Positions 1 through 8,334 of a DNA stretch of 64,000 bases are shown piece after piece. This DNA is from DASXQK01 sp963724385. GTDB taxonomy: Bacteria > Pseudomonadota > Alphaproteobacteria > Dongiales > Dongiaceae. The stretch lies in the NCBI GenBank assembly GCA_963724385.1, contig CAVRUJ010000001.1:496001-560000 (forward strand), written 5' to 3'. The notes under the pieces were generated by a model. It worked only from the letters and a program-made list of their open reading frames with translations, did not search any database and was not told where the DNA came from. The translations under genes and the position numbers were made by a program. Position 1 is the stretch's first letter; every line of letters begins with the position of its first letter.

Positions 1-365
1 ACGACGACACGAGGGCCCGCAACGGGCCGGCCGTGGTGGAAGCCATGTCGGCAAAGCTGAAGCGTCGGAATGCGAAGGAGTGGATCGAGCGCTTGAACCG
101 CGCCGGCGTGCCATGCGGGCCGATCAACCGGATCGATCAGGTCTTCGCCGACCCCCAGGTGCGGCATCTCGCCATGGCGCGCCCGGTGCGGCACAAGGCG
201 CTGGGCGAGATCGAGCTCGTCGCCCAGCCCGTGACCCTGGAACGCACGCCGAGCCGGATGGATCGCGCCGCGCCCGAGCTGGGCGAACACACGGATGAGG
301 TGCTGCGCGGCCTGGGCTTCGAGGAGGAGCGGATCGCGGCGTTGCGCCGCCGGCAGGTGATCTGA
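1..365 (+). CDS. CaiB/BaiF family CoA-transferase, C-terminal fragment
   Basis: The gene enters from the left window edge in frame 3, and about 120 C-terminal residues are visible. The piece reads '...WIERLNRAGVPCGPINRIDQVF' and later 'ELGEHTDEVLRGLGFEEERI'. Both are hallmarks of the C-terminal end of type III (CaiB/BaiF) acyl-CoA transferases, which move CoA between carboxylic acids such as carnitine/crotonobetaine, formyl/oxalate or succinyl/itaconate. The stop codon overlaps the next start in a TGATG arrangement, so it is co-transcribed with the crotonase that follows. This pairing activates a substrate as a CoA ester and then hydrates, dehydrates or isomerises it. The catalytic Asp lies outside the window, and the exact substrate cannot be read. 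Confidence 0.85.
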   Translation, partial: DDTRARNGPAVVEAMSAKLKRRNAKEWIERLNRAGVPCGPINRIDQVFADPQVRHLAMARPVRHKALGEIELVAQPVTLERTPSRMDRAAPELGEHTDEVLRGLGFEEERIAALRRRQVI

Positions 366-1177
366 TGGAAGCGACAGTGGGCATCGACAGCGGCACGGAG
401 CGCGTGATCGCCAGGCGCGAAGCGGCCATTGGCTGGCTCATCCTCAACAATCCGGCTCGCCACAACGCGCTTTCCCTCGTCATGTATGGAGCGATCGAAC
501 GCGTGGTCGCCGCATTCTCGGCCGACCCGGAGATTCGAGTCATCGTCGTCACCGGGGCTGGCGAGCGCGCCTTCGTCTCGGGCGCCGACATCTCCGAGTT
601 CGAGGAGAAGCGCGCCACCCCGGACCAGATCGCCGAGTATGACGCCCTCAGCGAACGCGCCTCGGTCGCCCTCGAAACGACGGCGAAGCCGACCATCGCC
701 ATGATCCGGGGCTACTGCATCGGCGGCGGGCTCGACCTCGCGCTGCGCACGGATCTGCGGATCGCGGCCGAGGACGCCCGCTTCGGAGTTCCGGCCGCGC
801 GCCTTGGCCTCGGCTACGGCTTCAGCGACGTGAAGCGCCTGGTCGAAATCGTCGGGCCGGGCTTTGCCAGGGAGATTCTCTACACCGGCCGGCAGTTCAC
901 CGCCGGCGAGTCGCTCGCCATGGGTCTCGTCCATCGGGTCGTGCCGGCTGCGACGCTCGGCGACAGCGTCGCCAAGCTCGCCGAGATCCTGGCCGCCAAT
1001 GCGCCTCTGACCATTCGGGCCATGAAGCGCAGCATCGCCGAGGCGTTGAAGGATCCCGAAAGGAGGGATCTCGCCGCCGTCACGGCGCTGGTGGAGGCCT
1101 GCTTCGACAGCGCCGATTATGCCGAAGGCCGCCGGGCCTTCATGGCGAAGCGCCGGCCCGTTTTTCGCGGCCGCTGA
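365..1177 (+). CDS. Enoyl-CoA hydratase/isomerase (crotonase) family protein
   Basis: A 270-aa crotonase-fold enzyme, the usual family length. The oxyanion-hole segments are clear: 'AFVSGADISEF' near residues 63-73 and 'YCIGGGLDLALRTDLRIA' near 117-134. The position where classical hydratases have Glu in a P-E-[IL]-x-[IL]-G motif reads 'VPAARLGLG', so that catalytic Glu seems to be absent. The enzyme may therefore be an isomerase, racemase, dehydratase or decarboxylase-type member rather than a standard hydratase. It starts inside the stop of the CoA-transferase gene (TGATG), a CaiB-CaiD-like pairing known from carnitine metabolism. Assignment to the superfamily is firm, but the reaction is not. 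Confidence 0.88.
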   Translation: MEATVGIDSGTERVIARREAAIGWLILNNPARHNALSLVMYGAIERVVAAFSADPEIRVIVVTGAGERAFVSGADISEFEEKRATPDQIAEYDALSERASVALETTAKPTIAMIRGYCIGGGLDLALRTDLRIAAEDARFGVPAARLGLGYGFSDVKRLVEIVGPGFAREILYTGRQFTAGESLAMGLVHRVVPAATLGDSVAKLAEILAANAPLTIRAMKRSIAEALKDPERRDLAAVTALVEACFDSADYAEGRRAFMAKRRPVFRGR

Positions 1178-1196
1178 CCAGGGGAGGACTGATTGT

Positions 1197-1805
1197 ATGA
1201 AGCGCATGGTGGTCCCGGCCTCGGAAGGTCGTGCGGTTCGCTTGGGCCGCGGCAAGCGTCTTCGTCTCACCACGCCCAAGGGCAACCAGGCCGCCGATTT
1301 CTTCGCCTTCAACGCGGAGAACCCGGGCGAGTGGCTTTCCTGCCCGCATAGCTGGGTCACGACCTTCTGCATCAAGCCGCGCCAGGGCGACGAGTTTCTC
1401 TCGCGCTTTCGCCGGCCGATGCTGAAACTGGTCGAGGACGGGGCCGGCGGCATGCACGACATGATGATCGCGGCCTGCGACCAGTTCCGTTACGAATTCT
1501 TCGGCCACAAGGGGCCGCATGCAAGCTGCTCGGACAATCTCCAGCAGGCGATGCGCCGGGAAGGCTACGAGATCTCGGTGATTCCCCAGCCGATCAACTT
1601 CTTCACCCATACCGAGGTCCATGCCGACGGCCGGCTCAGCGCCCCCGGCGGAAAGATCCCGCCCGGCGCCTTCGTGGTGGTGGAGGCGCTCATGGACCTG
1701 ATCTGCGTCGTCTCCTCCTGTCCTTACGACCTCGCCAATGCCACCAAGGGCTGGGAGGTTAATCCGGGCGCGAAAGTGACGGAGCTGCTGGTGGAGATTC
1801 TTTAA
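1197..1805 (+). CDS. DUF1989 (urea carboxylase-associated) family protein
   Basis: A 202-aa protein of the DUF1989 family, often found beside urea carboxylase/allophanate genes or in amine catabolic clusters. I chose ATG 1197 because a strong ribosome site (GGGGAGGA) ends about 8 nt upstream, although the frame is open to 1119. Conserved Cys/His-rich segments are visible ('HDMMIAACDQF', 'ASCSDN', 'VVSSCPYDL') and resemble a metal- or thiol-based site. No reaction is established for most members. It follows the crotonase after about 20 nt and is likely the last gene of that operon. Its TAA is interleaved with the stop of the convergent thioesterase gene. Confidence 0.8.
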   Translation: MKRMVVPASEGRAVRLGRGKRLRLTTPKGNQAADFFAFNAENPGEWLSCPHSWVTTFCIKPRQGDEFLSRFRRPMLKLVEDGAGGMHDMMIAACDQFRYEFFGHKGPHASCSDNLQQAMRREGYEISVIPQPINFFTHTEVHADGRLSAPGGKIPPGAFVVVEALMDLICVVSSCPYDLANATKGWEVNPGAKVTELLVEIL

Positions 1806-2287
1806 GGGGCCTGCTTGCGCGGCAGGCCGATGGCGCGCCCGGCGTTGGCCGGCCTCGGCAAGCCCGTTTGATCGCGCTCGATGGCCTCGATCTTGGCCAG
1901 CACCTCGGGCAGGAAAGGCGCGGATTTGGGCCCGCTCATGTCGATGTTGACCAGCATCTGCTCGTTGGTCGCGCGCAGCTCCGGCAAATCCTCGGCATAA
2001 AGCAGGTGAAAGACGTGGAGCCGCTTCTGGTCGTGGCCGAGGATCTGTGTCTCGACCCGGGTCTCGACCCCACCCTTGATCTCGCGCAGGTAGTTGAGGT
2101 GTATCTCCAGGGTGAACAGGCTGTGGCCCTTGGCGGCGCGCTCCTTCTCGCCGAGGCCGATATACTCCATCAGGGTCGTGGTCGCATTGCTGAAGATCAC
2201 CATGTAGTAGGCATCGTTCAGGTGATCGTTGTAGTCGACCCAGCCGGGCTGAACCCGCTCGCGATGGATTTCCAGCAATCCGCTCAC
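1802..2287 (-). CDS. Hot-dog fold acyl-CoA thioesterase (betainyl-CoA thioesterase-like)
   Basis: A 161-aa single hot-dog domain protein with the 4HBT signature near the N-terminus ('VDYNDHLNDAYYMVIFSNAT', residues about 17-36). It hydrolyses an acyl-CoA to the free acid and CoA. The start is a GTG at 2287 with GGAG 8-11 nt upstream. The longer open frame beyond it is only a shadow of the dioxygenase on the other strand. The 'GWVDYNDHLNDAYY' segment resembles thioesterases in carnitine catabolic clusters that release betaine from betainyl-CoA. The position beside a CaiB-like transferase and a crotonase agrees with that, but the substrate is inferred. It is convergent with DUF1989, with overlapping stops. 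Confidence 0.8.
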   Translation of the reverse strand: MSGLLEIHRERVQPGWVDYNDHLNDAYYMVIFSNATTTLMEYIGLGEKERAAKGHSLFTLEIHLNYLREIKGGVETRVETQILGHDQKRLHVFHLLYAEDLPELRATNEQMLVNIDMSGPKSAPFLPEVLAKIEAIERDQTGLPRPANAGRAIGLPRKQAP

Positions 2288-2330
2288 CTTGGCGTCTCCT
2301 TCGAGTGCTTCGCGCCGTCCCGCGCGGCCT

Positions 2331-2436
2331 GGAGCATTTTCCGCCGAAGTGGGCACCGGTTCGGCGTAGAAAATGCGACCAGACCTAGGAATCCAGGGCG
2401 TGTTTCGATTCGATCGGATCGAAACATGCTCTAACG
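2331..2436. repeat. Rhizobial-type intergenic palindromic element
   Basis: Two nested hairpins fill the space between the divergent thioesterase and dioxygenase genes. The first pairs GCATTTTC..CGCCGAA with TTCGGCG..GAAAATGC around 2334-2375. The second is a near-perfect palindrome, GTTTCGATTCGATC/GGATCGAAAC, around 2402-2425. GAGCA at 2332-2336 pairs with TGCTC at 2427-2431, closing the whole unit. The layout and wording match a repeat family common between genes in Rhizobiales genomes. I saw no other copy in this window. Confidence 0.7.
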
Positions 2437-2512
2437 TCGATAGCCTTTCGAAAGCCGGTTTACAATGGCTTCGGCCTTTGCGAGCCTGTCCGACAGGATG
2501 AAAGATGCTCCG

Positions 2513-3376
2513 ATGCCCATGACCCCGCTCCATCCCCGCTTCGGGGTCGAAGTTCACGATGTCGACCTTCGCCGGGTGACCGCGAAGGACGGCTATCCCG
2601 CCATCCGCGAGGCTTTCGAGGCCCACTCTCTCCTGCTTTTCCGCGACCAGCGGCTCGACGACGAGGCCCATCTGGCGCTGGGCGCCCTGTTCGGGCCGAT
2701 CGAGGATCGCTCCCAGGGCGCGAATGGCCCGAAGCCCGCGATGTCCCAGGTCAGCAACCGGCGCGAGGACATGACGCTCGCGCCGGCGGACGACGACCAT
2801 ACGCTGAACCTGATGGCCAACCAGCTCTGGCACACCGACAGCACCTTTCTGCCGGCGCCCGCGCTCGCCAACATTCTCGCGGCCCGGGTCGTGAGCTCGC
2901 GGGGCGGAGAGACGGAATTCGCTTCCACCCGCGCGGCCTGGCGGGACATGCCGGGAAGCCTGAAAGCCAGGGCGAGGCACGCGGTGTTCCGTCATCGCTA
3001 CGCCCATTCGCGGGCCAAGATTTCCGCTCGGCTCGCGACCCAGGAACTGTTCACCACATGGTCCGACCAGGCCTGGAAGGCGCTCTGGCCCAATCCCGTG
3101 ACCGGCGAGGACGCGCTTTACATCGCGTCCCACGCCTACACCGTCGAGGGGCTGCCGGAGGCGAAGGGCCAGGCCCTGATCGACAAGCTGATCGCCTTCG
3201 CCACGCGCCCCGGCACCGTCTATAGCCACAACTGGCGGCCGGGCGACGTGCTGATCTGGGACGAGCGCGCGGTGCTTCATCGCGGCCGCCCTTGGCCCTA
3301 TGAGGAAGAACGCACGCTCGCCAGCATGTGCGTCACCGCCCGCGACGTGGACGGCCTCGACCGGATGCGGCCGTAA
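2513..3376 (+). CDS. TauD/TfdA family Fe(II)/2-oxoglutarate-dependent dioxygenase
   Basis: A 287-aa oxygenase that couples oxidative decarboxylation of 2-oxoglutarate to substrate hydroxylation. The iron triad is present: His107-x-Asp109 ('LWHTDSTF') and His256 ('AVLHRGRPW'), with the 2-oxoglutarate-binding Arg267. I chose ATG 2513 because family members begin a few residues before 'TPLHPRFG'. In-frame ATGs also lie at 2465 and 2498. Its sequence is closest in feel to the TfdA alpha branch (aryloxyalkanoate or related ether/amine cleavage), but the substrate is not deducible. It is divergent from the thioesterase and convergent with the SDR. Confidence 0.88.
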   Translation: MPMTPLHPRFGVEVHDVDLRRVTAKDGYPAIREAFEAHSLLLFRDQRLDDEAHLALGALFGPIEDRSQGANGPKPAMSQVSNRREDMTLAPADDDHTLNLMANQLWHTDSTFLPAPALANILAARVVSSRGGETEFASTRAAWRDMPGSLKARARHAVFRHRYAHSRAKISARLATQELFTTWSDQAWKALWPNPVTGEDALYIASHAYTVEGLPEAKGQALIDKLIAFATRPGTVYSHNWRPGDVLIWDERAVLHRGRPWPYEEERTLASMCVTARDVDGLDRMRP

Positions 3377-3397
3377 CGGCGTCGCTAAAGTCTCGCG

Positions 3398-4159
3398 TCA
3401 GCCCGCCTGGGGCGCCTTGGCGGTGAGGCCGCCGTCGACGACGAACTGCTGGCCGGAGATGAAGGCGGACGCGTCGGAGGCCAGGAACAGCGCGCATTCG
3501 GCGATGTCGTTGGGCACCCCGCTCCGGCCGACGGGGTGGAGCGCCACCAGGTTCCGGCGCGCCGCTTCCGGATCCGGCAGGCTCGCCATATAGGCATCGG
3601 CCATTTCCGTCTTGATCCAGCCCGGGGCGATGGTGTTGCAGCGGATGCCGTCCCGCCCGTGGTCCACCGCGATGGCGCGGGTCAGCGCATGGACCGCGCC
3701 CTTGGAAGCGCAATAGATGGCGAGGCCCGGGTCGGCGACGAAGCCGTCGTAGGAGCCGATGTTGACGATCGAGCCACCGCCGCGCTGGCGCATGGGGCCG
3801 AGCGCCGCCTTGACGCAGAGGAAGACCGCCTTCACGTTGACCGCCATCACCCGGTCGAATTCCTCCTCCGAGGTTTGCTCGATAGTCTTCTCGACCTGGG
3901 TGCCGGCGTTGTTCACCAGGATGTCGAGAGCGCCGAACTTGCGATCGACCGCTCGAAACAGCTTCTCCACGTCGCTCGCCTTGGAAACATCGCCCGCGAG
4001 GAACAGCAGGTTGGGGTCGTCAGCTAGGCCGTCCGGCGCCTTGCGCGCCGTCGTCGCCACACGGGCGCCTTCGGCAAGGAACCGCTCGACGATCGCCCGG
4101 CCGATGCCCCGCGACCCGCCGGTGACGATGGCCGTCTTGCCTTGAAGTCGGCCGGTCAA
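3398..4159 (-). CDS. SDR family NAD(P)-dependent oxidoreductase
   Basis: A 253-aa classical short-chain dehydrogenase. The cofactor motif TGGSRGIG (13-20), NNAG (83-86), catalytic Ser136 and Tyr149-x3-Lys153 are all present, as is a typical C-terminal 'GQQFVVDGGLTA'. Its ATG overlaps the stop of the upstream Rieske oxygenase by 4 nt (4156-4159), so the two are translated together. In such pairs the SDR commonly oxidises the alcohol, hemiaminal or aldehyde made by the oxygenase. Which substrate it uses is not visible. Confidence 0.9.
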   Translation of the reverse strand: MTGRLQGKTAIVTGGSRGIGRAIVERFLAEGARVATTARKAPDGLADDPNLLFLAGDVSKASDVEKLFRAVDRKFGALDILVNNAGTQVEKTIEQTSEEEFDRVMAVNVKAVFLCVKAALGPMRQRGGGSIVNIGSYDGFVADPGLAIYCASKGAVHALTRAIAVDHGRDGIRCNTIAPGWIKTEMADAYMASLPDPEAARRNLVALHPVGRSGVPNDIAECALFLASDASAFISGQQFVVDGGLTAKAPQAG

Positions 4160-5286
4160 GGCGCGGCCGACAATGCGCGCAGGACCTTGGCCTGGAAGTC
4201 ATGCACGGCGTGTTCGCTGATCTCGGTCCGGCCGGGATCGACCACGAAGCGCCCGCGCCTGTACCCGAGGCTATGCAAGCCCGATTGGACGCTCTCGCAG
4301 ATCGGGATGTCCTCCAAACGCACGCCGTGGACGAAGTCGATGACGCTTCGCTCCGCCTCGGTGAGCGGATGGGGCGGAAAATACCACTCGACCTTCTGCA
4401 CCGTCAGTTCGGCGGAGACGGGCGTGTGGTGGAAGACCGTCAGATTGCCGCCGGGATAGACCTCCAGGCACCAGTTCGGCCAGAGCAGCCAGCTGCCGAA
4501 TTCATCGGTCTTGGCGGCGGTCTCCGTCTTCGCCTGGTAGCCCTGGGCCGGCCCCTTGTCGCGGCTGCGGTGGCTATGGTGATGCTCGTGCACTGTGATC
4601 CGGTAGGAGCCGTAGTCGAGCGCTCCCTCGACAAGCGACCGGTGCGAAATCGGACAATGGAAGCATTCGGAATAGTTCTCGACCGAATTCTTCCAATTGG
4701 CCTTGAGCGCGTATTCCTGGCGATGGGCGCAGGCCAGTTCGGCCGCGCCGGGCGAGAACGACGCGACCTCGGCCGCGAGCGCGCCGGCAACTTGATTGAA
4801 GGGCGGTGCCTTGCCGTCGAGATTGACGAACAGGAATCCGAGGAAGGAATCGAGCCGGACCGGAACGAGGGAAAAGTCGCCTCTGTCGAATCCCTCCAGG
4901 CCTTCGGCCCCGCGGGCCGAGCGCAGCGCCCCGGCAAGGTCGTAGGCCCAGGCGTGATAGGGGCAGGTGATGAAGGCGGAGAGCCGGCCCTCGCCCTCCA
5001 ACAGGCGATGGGCGCGATGCTGGCAGACATTGAAATAGGCACGCAGCTGGTTCTCGCGGTCGCGCAGCAGGAAGACGCTCTGGTCCAGGATGTCGCGAAC
5101 GATGTAGCTGCCGGGGCTGGGCAGCATGGAGACATGGCCGACGTACTGCCAGCTGCGATGGAAGATGCGCCGCTTTTCGTGCTCGAAGATCTCCGGGTCC
5201 CAGTAGTAGCGGCCGGGCAGGGTGCGCGAACGCTCGGGCTCGGCCTCGAAGCGGTCGATGCCTGGAAAACTGGCGACACTGCTCAT
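4156..5286 (-). CDS. Rieske non-haem iron oxygenase, alpha subunit (CntA/GbcA-like)
   Basis: A 376-aa oxygenase. The Rieske [2Fe-2S] ligands are Cys88-x-His90 and Cys108-x2-His111. The mononuclear iron ligands are His210 and His215 in 'ECFHCPISH'. The bridging residue between the two centres is Glu207, where aromatic dioxygenases have Asp. Glu there is reported for the carnitine monooxygenase CntA, so this is probably a C-N or N-demethylating enzyme acting on a quaternary or tertiary amine. It leads a two-gene operon with the SDR. No reductase partner lies next to it. The nearest candidate in the window is the ferredoxin reductase at 53-54 kb, so electrons may also come from elsewhere. Confidence 0.87.
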   Translation of the reverse strand: MSSVASFPGIDRFEAEPERSRTLPGRYYWDPEIFEHEKRRIFHRSWQYVGHVSMLPSPGSYIVRDILDQSVFLLRDRENQLRAYFNVCQHRAHRLLEGEGRLSAFITCPYHAWAYDLAGALRSARGAEGLEGFDRGDFSLVPVRLDSFLGFLFVNLDGKAPPFNQVAGALAAEVASFSPGAAELACAHRQEYALKANWKNSVENYSECFHCPISHRSLVEGALDYGSYRITVHEHHHSHRSRDKGPAQGYQAKTETAAKTDEFGSWLLWPNWCLEVYPGGNLTVFHHTPVSAELTVQKVEWYFPPHPLTEAERSVIDFVHGVRLEDIPICESVQSGLHSLGYRRGRFVVDPGRTEISEHAVHDFQAKVLRALSAAP

Positions 5287-5326
5287 GGTCTAGGGCCCTC
5301 CGTACCGTCCGACGAGGGCCAAGAGG

Positions 5327-5605
5327 CTAGCCCTCGCAGCGCTCGGCCCTCGCCAGCATGGCGTCTGTCTCGGCCTCGATGTGACTGCGCTCGATTCCGA
5401 TATCCGCCAGCATGCGCTCATCCAGGGCTCCCAAGGCGCGGATCGCGGCCCGCCGCTCCAGGCCCTTGTACAGGGCACGAAGAAAGCGGCCCATCATGGA
5501 GAGCCGCGACTTTGGAAGGCAAGCCTCGGTTTGCGATGCCGCTTGGCTGCGGCCGCGGACAGCGCCCTTGTCGGCAAGACCAGGGGCAAAAGTTGTGGCG
5601 GACAT
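5327..5605 (-). CDS. DUF1127 (YjiS-like) small protein
   Basis: A 92-aa protein with the compact C-terminal DUF1127 motif ('RRAAIRALGALDERMLADIGIERSHIEAE', residues about 51-79), rich in Arg and Leu. The start at 5605 follows AAAGGA. Short DUF1127 proteins are abundant in Alphaproteobacteria and have been linked to RNA turnover and to phosphate and carbon metabolism. The N-terminal half has no recognisable domain. The gene is divergent from the LysR regulator and lies just upstream of the Rieske-SDR pair on the same strand, so it may be part of that transcript. Confidence 0.8.
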   Translation of the reverse strand: MSATTFAPGLADKGAVRGRSQAASQTEACLPKSRLSMMGRFLRALYKGLERRAAIRALGALDERMLADIGIERSHIEAETDAMLARAERCEG

Positions 5606-5723
5606 TCTTCAAATTCCTTTAGCAGGAGGGAGGTCGGGCATGGCCAATAGATGGGCCTTCTTTACCGCGCCCTCAAACGAATCCTTCTTGACCGATCGTT
5701 AAGCTATACTTGAAGATAGAATC

Positions 5724-6653
5724 ATGGCGATGCCGCTTCCCGGCCTGAACCTGATGCGGACCTTCGAGGCCGCGGGACGTCTCTCGAGTTTCACCAAGGC
5801 GGCGGGCGAACTGCACGTGACGCCGGCCGCGGTCAGCTACCAGATGCGCGCGCTGGAGGATCAGTTGGGCGTGAAGCTGTTCCAGCGCACGAGCCGCGTC
5901 GTGCGATTGACGCCGGCCGGCGAGATTCTTCTGGCCGGCGTGGGCGAGGCGCTGGACGGCATCGGGCGCGCGCTATCCCGGATCGGCAGCATGGACGGGC
6001 GGCCCCATCTCAACGTCACCACCTCGCCGTCCTTCGCGGCTAAATGGCTGGTGCCACGCCTGCATGATTTCCTGCAGCATTATCCTGAGGCGGACGTGCG
6101 CATGAACGTCTCGGAGGGCGTGGTCGATCTATCGCGGGGCGAAGCTGATCTCGCGGTGCGCTTCGGCAACGGCAATTATCCGGGACTGCAGATCGACCGT
6201 TTGTTTGAGGAAACGATCTTCCCCGTCTGCAGCCCGAAGCTGCTGAAGGGAAAACGTCCTCTGCGCCACCCACGCGAGCTGAAACACCACACGCTCATCC
6301 ATGTCGAGTGGCGCGCCCAGGGGGCGACCTGGCCCGACTGGCGGATGTGGCTGCTGGCGGCAGGTATCCGCGACCTCGATCCCACGCGGGGCCTGCGCTT
6401 CACCCAGACTTCGCTGGCGCTCCAGGCGGCGATCGATGGCCAGGGCGTGGCACTCACCGAATCGACCCTTGTCGCCGACGATCTGGCCTCGGGTCGCCTG
6501 GTCAGGCCTTTCGCCCTCACCATCAAGGGGCCGGCGCAGTTCGCCTACTACGCGCTCACCACCGCGGCCGGCGCCGAACGGCCGCTGGTGAAGGCTTTCC
6601 GGCAATGGCTCATCGACCAGGCCGGGCTGATCAAGACCCCGGAGCAGAACTGA
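5724..6653 (+). CDS. LysR-type transcriptional regulator, GcvA subgroup
   Basis: A 309-aa LysR protein. The winged helix-turn-helix is at residues about 8-66 ('FTKAAGELHVTPAAVSYQMRALEDQLGVKLFQR'), followed by a periplasmic-binding-like effector domain. Wording such as 'AAVSYQMRALEDQLGVKLFQR' and 'LPGLNLMRTFEAAGR' fits the GcvA-type branch. It is divergent from DUF1127 and the Rieske-SDR operon across a 118-bp gap, the classic LysR arrangement, so it probably controls that operon. The inducer is unknown. Confidence 0.9.
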   Translation: MAMPLPGLNLMRTFEAAGRLSSFTKAAGELHVTPAAVSYQMRALEDQLGVKLFQRTSRVVRLTPAGEILLAGVGEALDGIGRALSRIGSMDGRPHLNVTTSPSFAAKWLVPRLHDFLQHYPEADVRMNVSEGVVDLSRGEADLAVRFGNGNYPGLQIDRLFEETIFPVCSPKLLKGKRPLRHPRELKHHTLIHVEWRAQGATWPDWRMWLLAAGIRDLDPTRGLRFTQTSLALQAAIDGQGVALTESTLVADDLASGRLVRPFALTIKGPAQFAYYALTTAAGAERPLVKAFRQWLIDQAGLIKTPEQN

Positions 6654-6675
6654 GGCGTTCGGACTCCGTGCTCGC

Positions 6676-8334
6676 TCACGCGACGTATCCCGCCTCGCGA
6701 TCGGCCGCTGCCGCTTCGGGCGCGCGCGCCGCGGGATCGCCCCAGCCTCCGCCACCGGCACTCCGGTATCGGATCACGTCGCCGCGCTTGAGGCGCAGGC
6801 CGATATGCTTGCTGGCGAGCGTCTTCTCTTTTCCGTCCGCGGTCTTCAGCCAGCCGCCAGCCAATCCACCCGCCGCCCCGCCGGCCCAGCCCCAGGGCGC
6901 GGTCTCTGGCTGCGACTGTTGGAAGTAGCCAGATACGGTGCAGACCGACGCCAGGATCTCGTAGTCGCGTTCCATGGCGAGCCCGCCGCGGAATTCGCCG
7001 GCGCCGCCGCTGCCTGGCACCAGGGCCGAGCGGCGGACGCGGATCGGGCTCATGGTCTCGAGAACCTCGGCCGAAAGCAGGGCGCAATTGCCGCCATGGG
7101 TGTCGACGGCGGGAATGCCGTCGCCGCCGGGATAGCCGCCCATGCCGCCGCCGATGATGTCGGCGATCAGGAAATAGGCGGGTCCGTCGCCGGAGAGCGC
7201 CTGCGGCCTGTCGTCGAGCCCGCCGGCGGCGAAGGTCGGGAAGGAGACATGGCTGCCGGCCGCGGCCGTCGCCGGCACCAGGGGTGTCAGCGCCTTCAGC
7301 ACCGCGTCGGCCAGGGCCTGCTGGGTCAGATGGCGCACCGACACGGCCGCCGGCCGGCGCGGCCAGAGCACCGAGCCTTCCGGGACGCGGATTTCGATCG
7401 GCCGGTTGCAGCCCTCGTTCTGCGGCAGGCTGGGCGCGAACAGAGCCTTGACCGCGAAATGCACCATGGAAAGTGTGGAGGAGGGCGGGCAGTTGAGCCC
7501 GCAGTCGCGCTGGGCGCTGGTGCCCGCGAAATCGAGAACGAGCCGGTCGCCCTCGATTTTCGCCGCAACCCTGATTTCGATCGGCGCCGCCGCGCCGAAA
7601 CCGTCCTCGATCAGCACGCTGGCCTGGCCCTGGCCGTGGCCGAGAGCCGCAAGCGAGCGCCGGACATAGGTCTCGGCATAGTCCATCACCGCGGCCGAAA
7701 GGGCCTTGAAGCGCTCGGCCCCGTAACGCCGGGCAAGCGTCTGGACACGGAGCGCTCCGGTGCGGCAGCCGGCGATCTGGGCTCGGAGGTCCCCCGTGCA
7801 GGCCTTGGGGTCGCGCACATTGGCGGCGATGATGTCGAAGATGGCCTGCACCGGCTTGTCGGCTTCGATCAGCTTCAGGGGCGGCAGGATCAGCCCCTCC
7901 TCGAAGACCTCGCGGCTGTCCGCCGCCTCGGTCCCGGGAACCTTGCCGCCGACATCGATGTGATGGGCGATGGTGGAGGCAATCGCGATGATTTCGCCGT
8001 CATGGAAGATCGGGCTGAACAGGACAATGTCGGGGGTATGGGTGCAGCCCCGATAGGGATCGTTGCAGACGAGCACGTCGCCCTCGCGCCATTGCGCCAA
8101 GGGAATCGCCTTCAGCATGTGGCCGGCGGCCACGCGCATGATGCCGAGCTGGGCGGGAATCGTCTCGGCCTGGGCCAGCATCTCGCCATTGGGCAACAGA
8201 AGGCCGCAAGCATAGTCATACATGTCCCAGATGATCGAGGAGTAGGCCGAGCGCCGGAGCGCCACGGACATCTCCTCGGCGGCGCTGACGATCTCGTGCT
8301 GGAATGTGTCGCGATCGATGGGATCGATGTTCAT
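6676..8334 (-). CDS. hyuB: Hydantoinase B/oxoprolinase family protein
   Basis: A 552-aa HyuB-type subunit, the usual length. Family features include the N-terminal 'IDPIDRDTFQHEIVSAAEEM', 'VCNDPYRGCTHTPDI' and 'HHIDVGGKVPG' segments and 'FAGTSAQRDCGLNCPPSSTLS'. Together with HyuA it forms an ATP-dependent amidohydrolase acting on cyclic imides or lactams such as N-methylhydantoin or 5-oxoproline, or an acetone/acetophenone-carboxylase-type enzyme. Its start overlaps the HyuA stop by 4 nt. HyuA-HyuB order and coupling are typical of two-subunit enzymes. The gene is convergent with LysR. Confidence 0.9.
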   Translation of the reverse strand: MNIDPIDRDTFQHEIVSAAEEMSVALRRSAYSSIIWDMYDYACGLLLPNGEMLAQAETIPAQLGIMRVAAGHMLKAIPLAQWREGDVLVCNDPYRGCTHTPDIVLFSPIFHDGEIIAIASTIAHHIDVGGKVPGTEAADSREVFEEGLILPPLKLIEADKPVQAIFDIIAANVRDPKACTGDLRAQIAGCRTGALRVQTLARRYGAERFKALSAAVMDYAETYVRRSLAALGHGQGQASVLIEDGFGAAAPIEIRVAAKIEGDRLVLDFAGTSAQRDCGLNCPPSSTLSMVHFAVKALFAPSLPQNEGCNRPIEIRVPEGSVLWPRRPAAVSVRHLTQQALADAVLKALTPLVPATAAAGSHVSFPTFAAGGLDDRPQALSGDGPAYFLIADIIGGGMGGYPGGDGIPAVDTHGGNCALLSAEVLETMSPIRVRRSALVPGSGGAGEFRGGLAMERDYEILASVCTVSGYFQQSQPETAPWGWAGGAAGGLAGGWLKTADGKEKTLASKHIGLRLKRGDVIRYRSAGGGGWGDPAARAPEAAAADREAGYVA

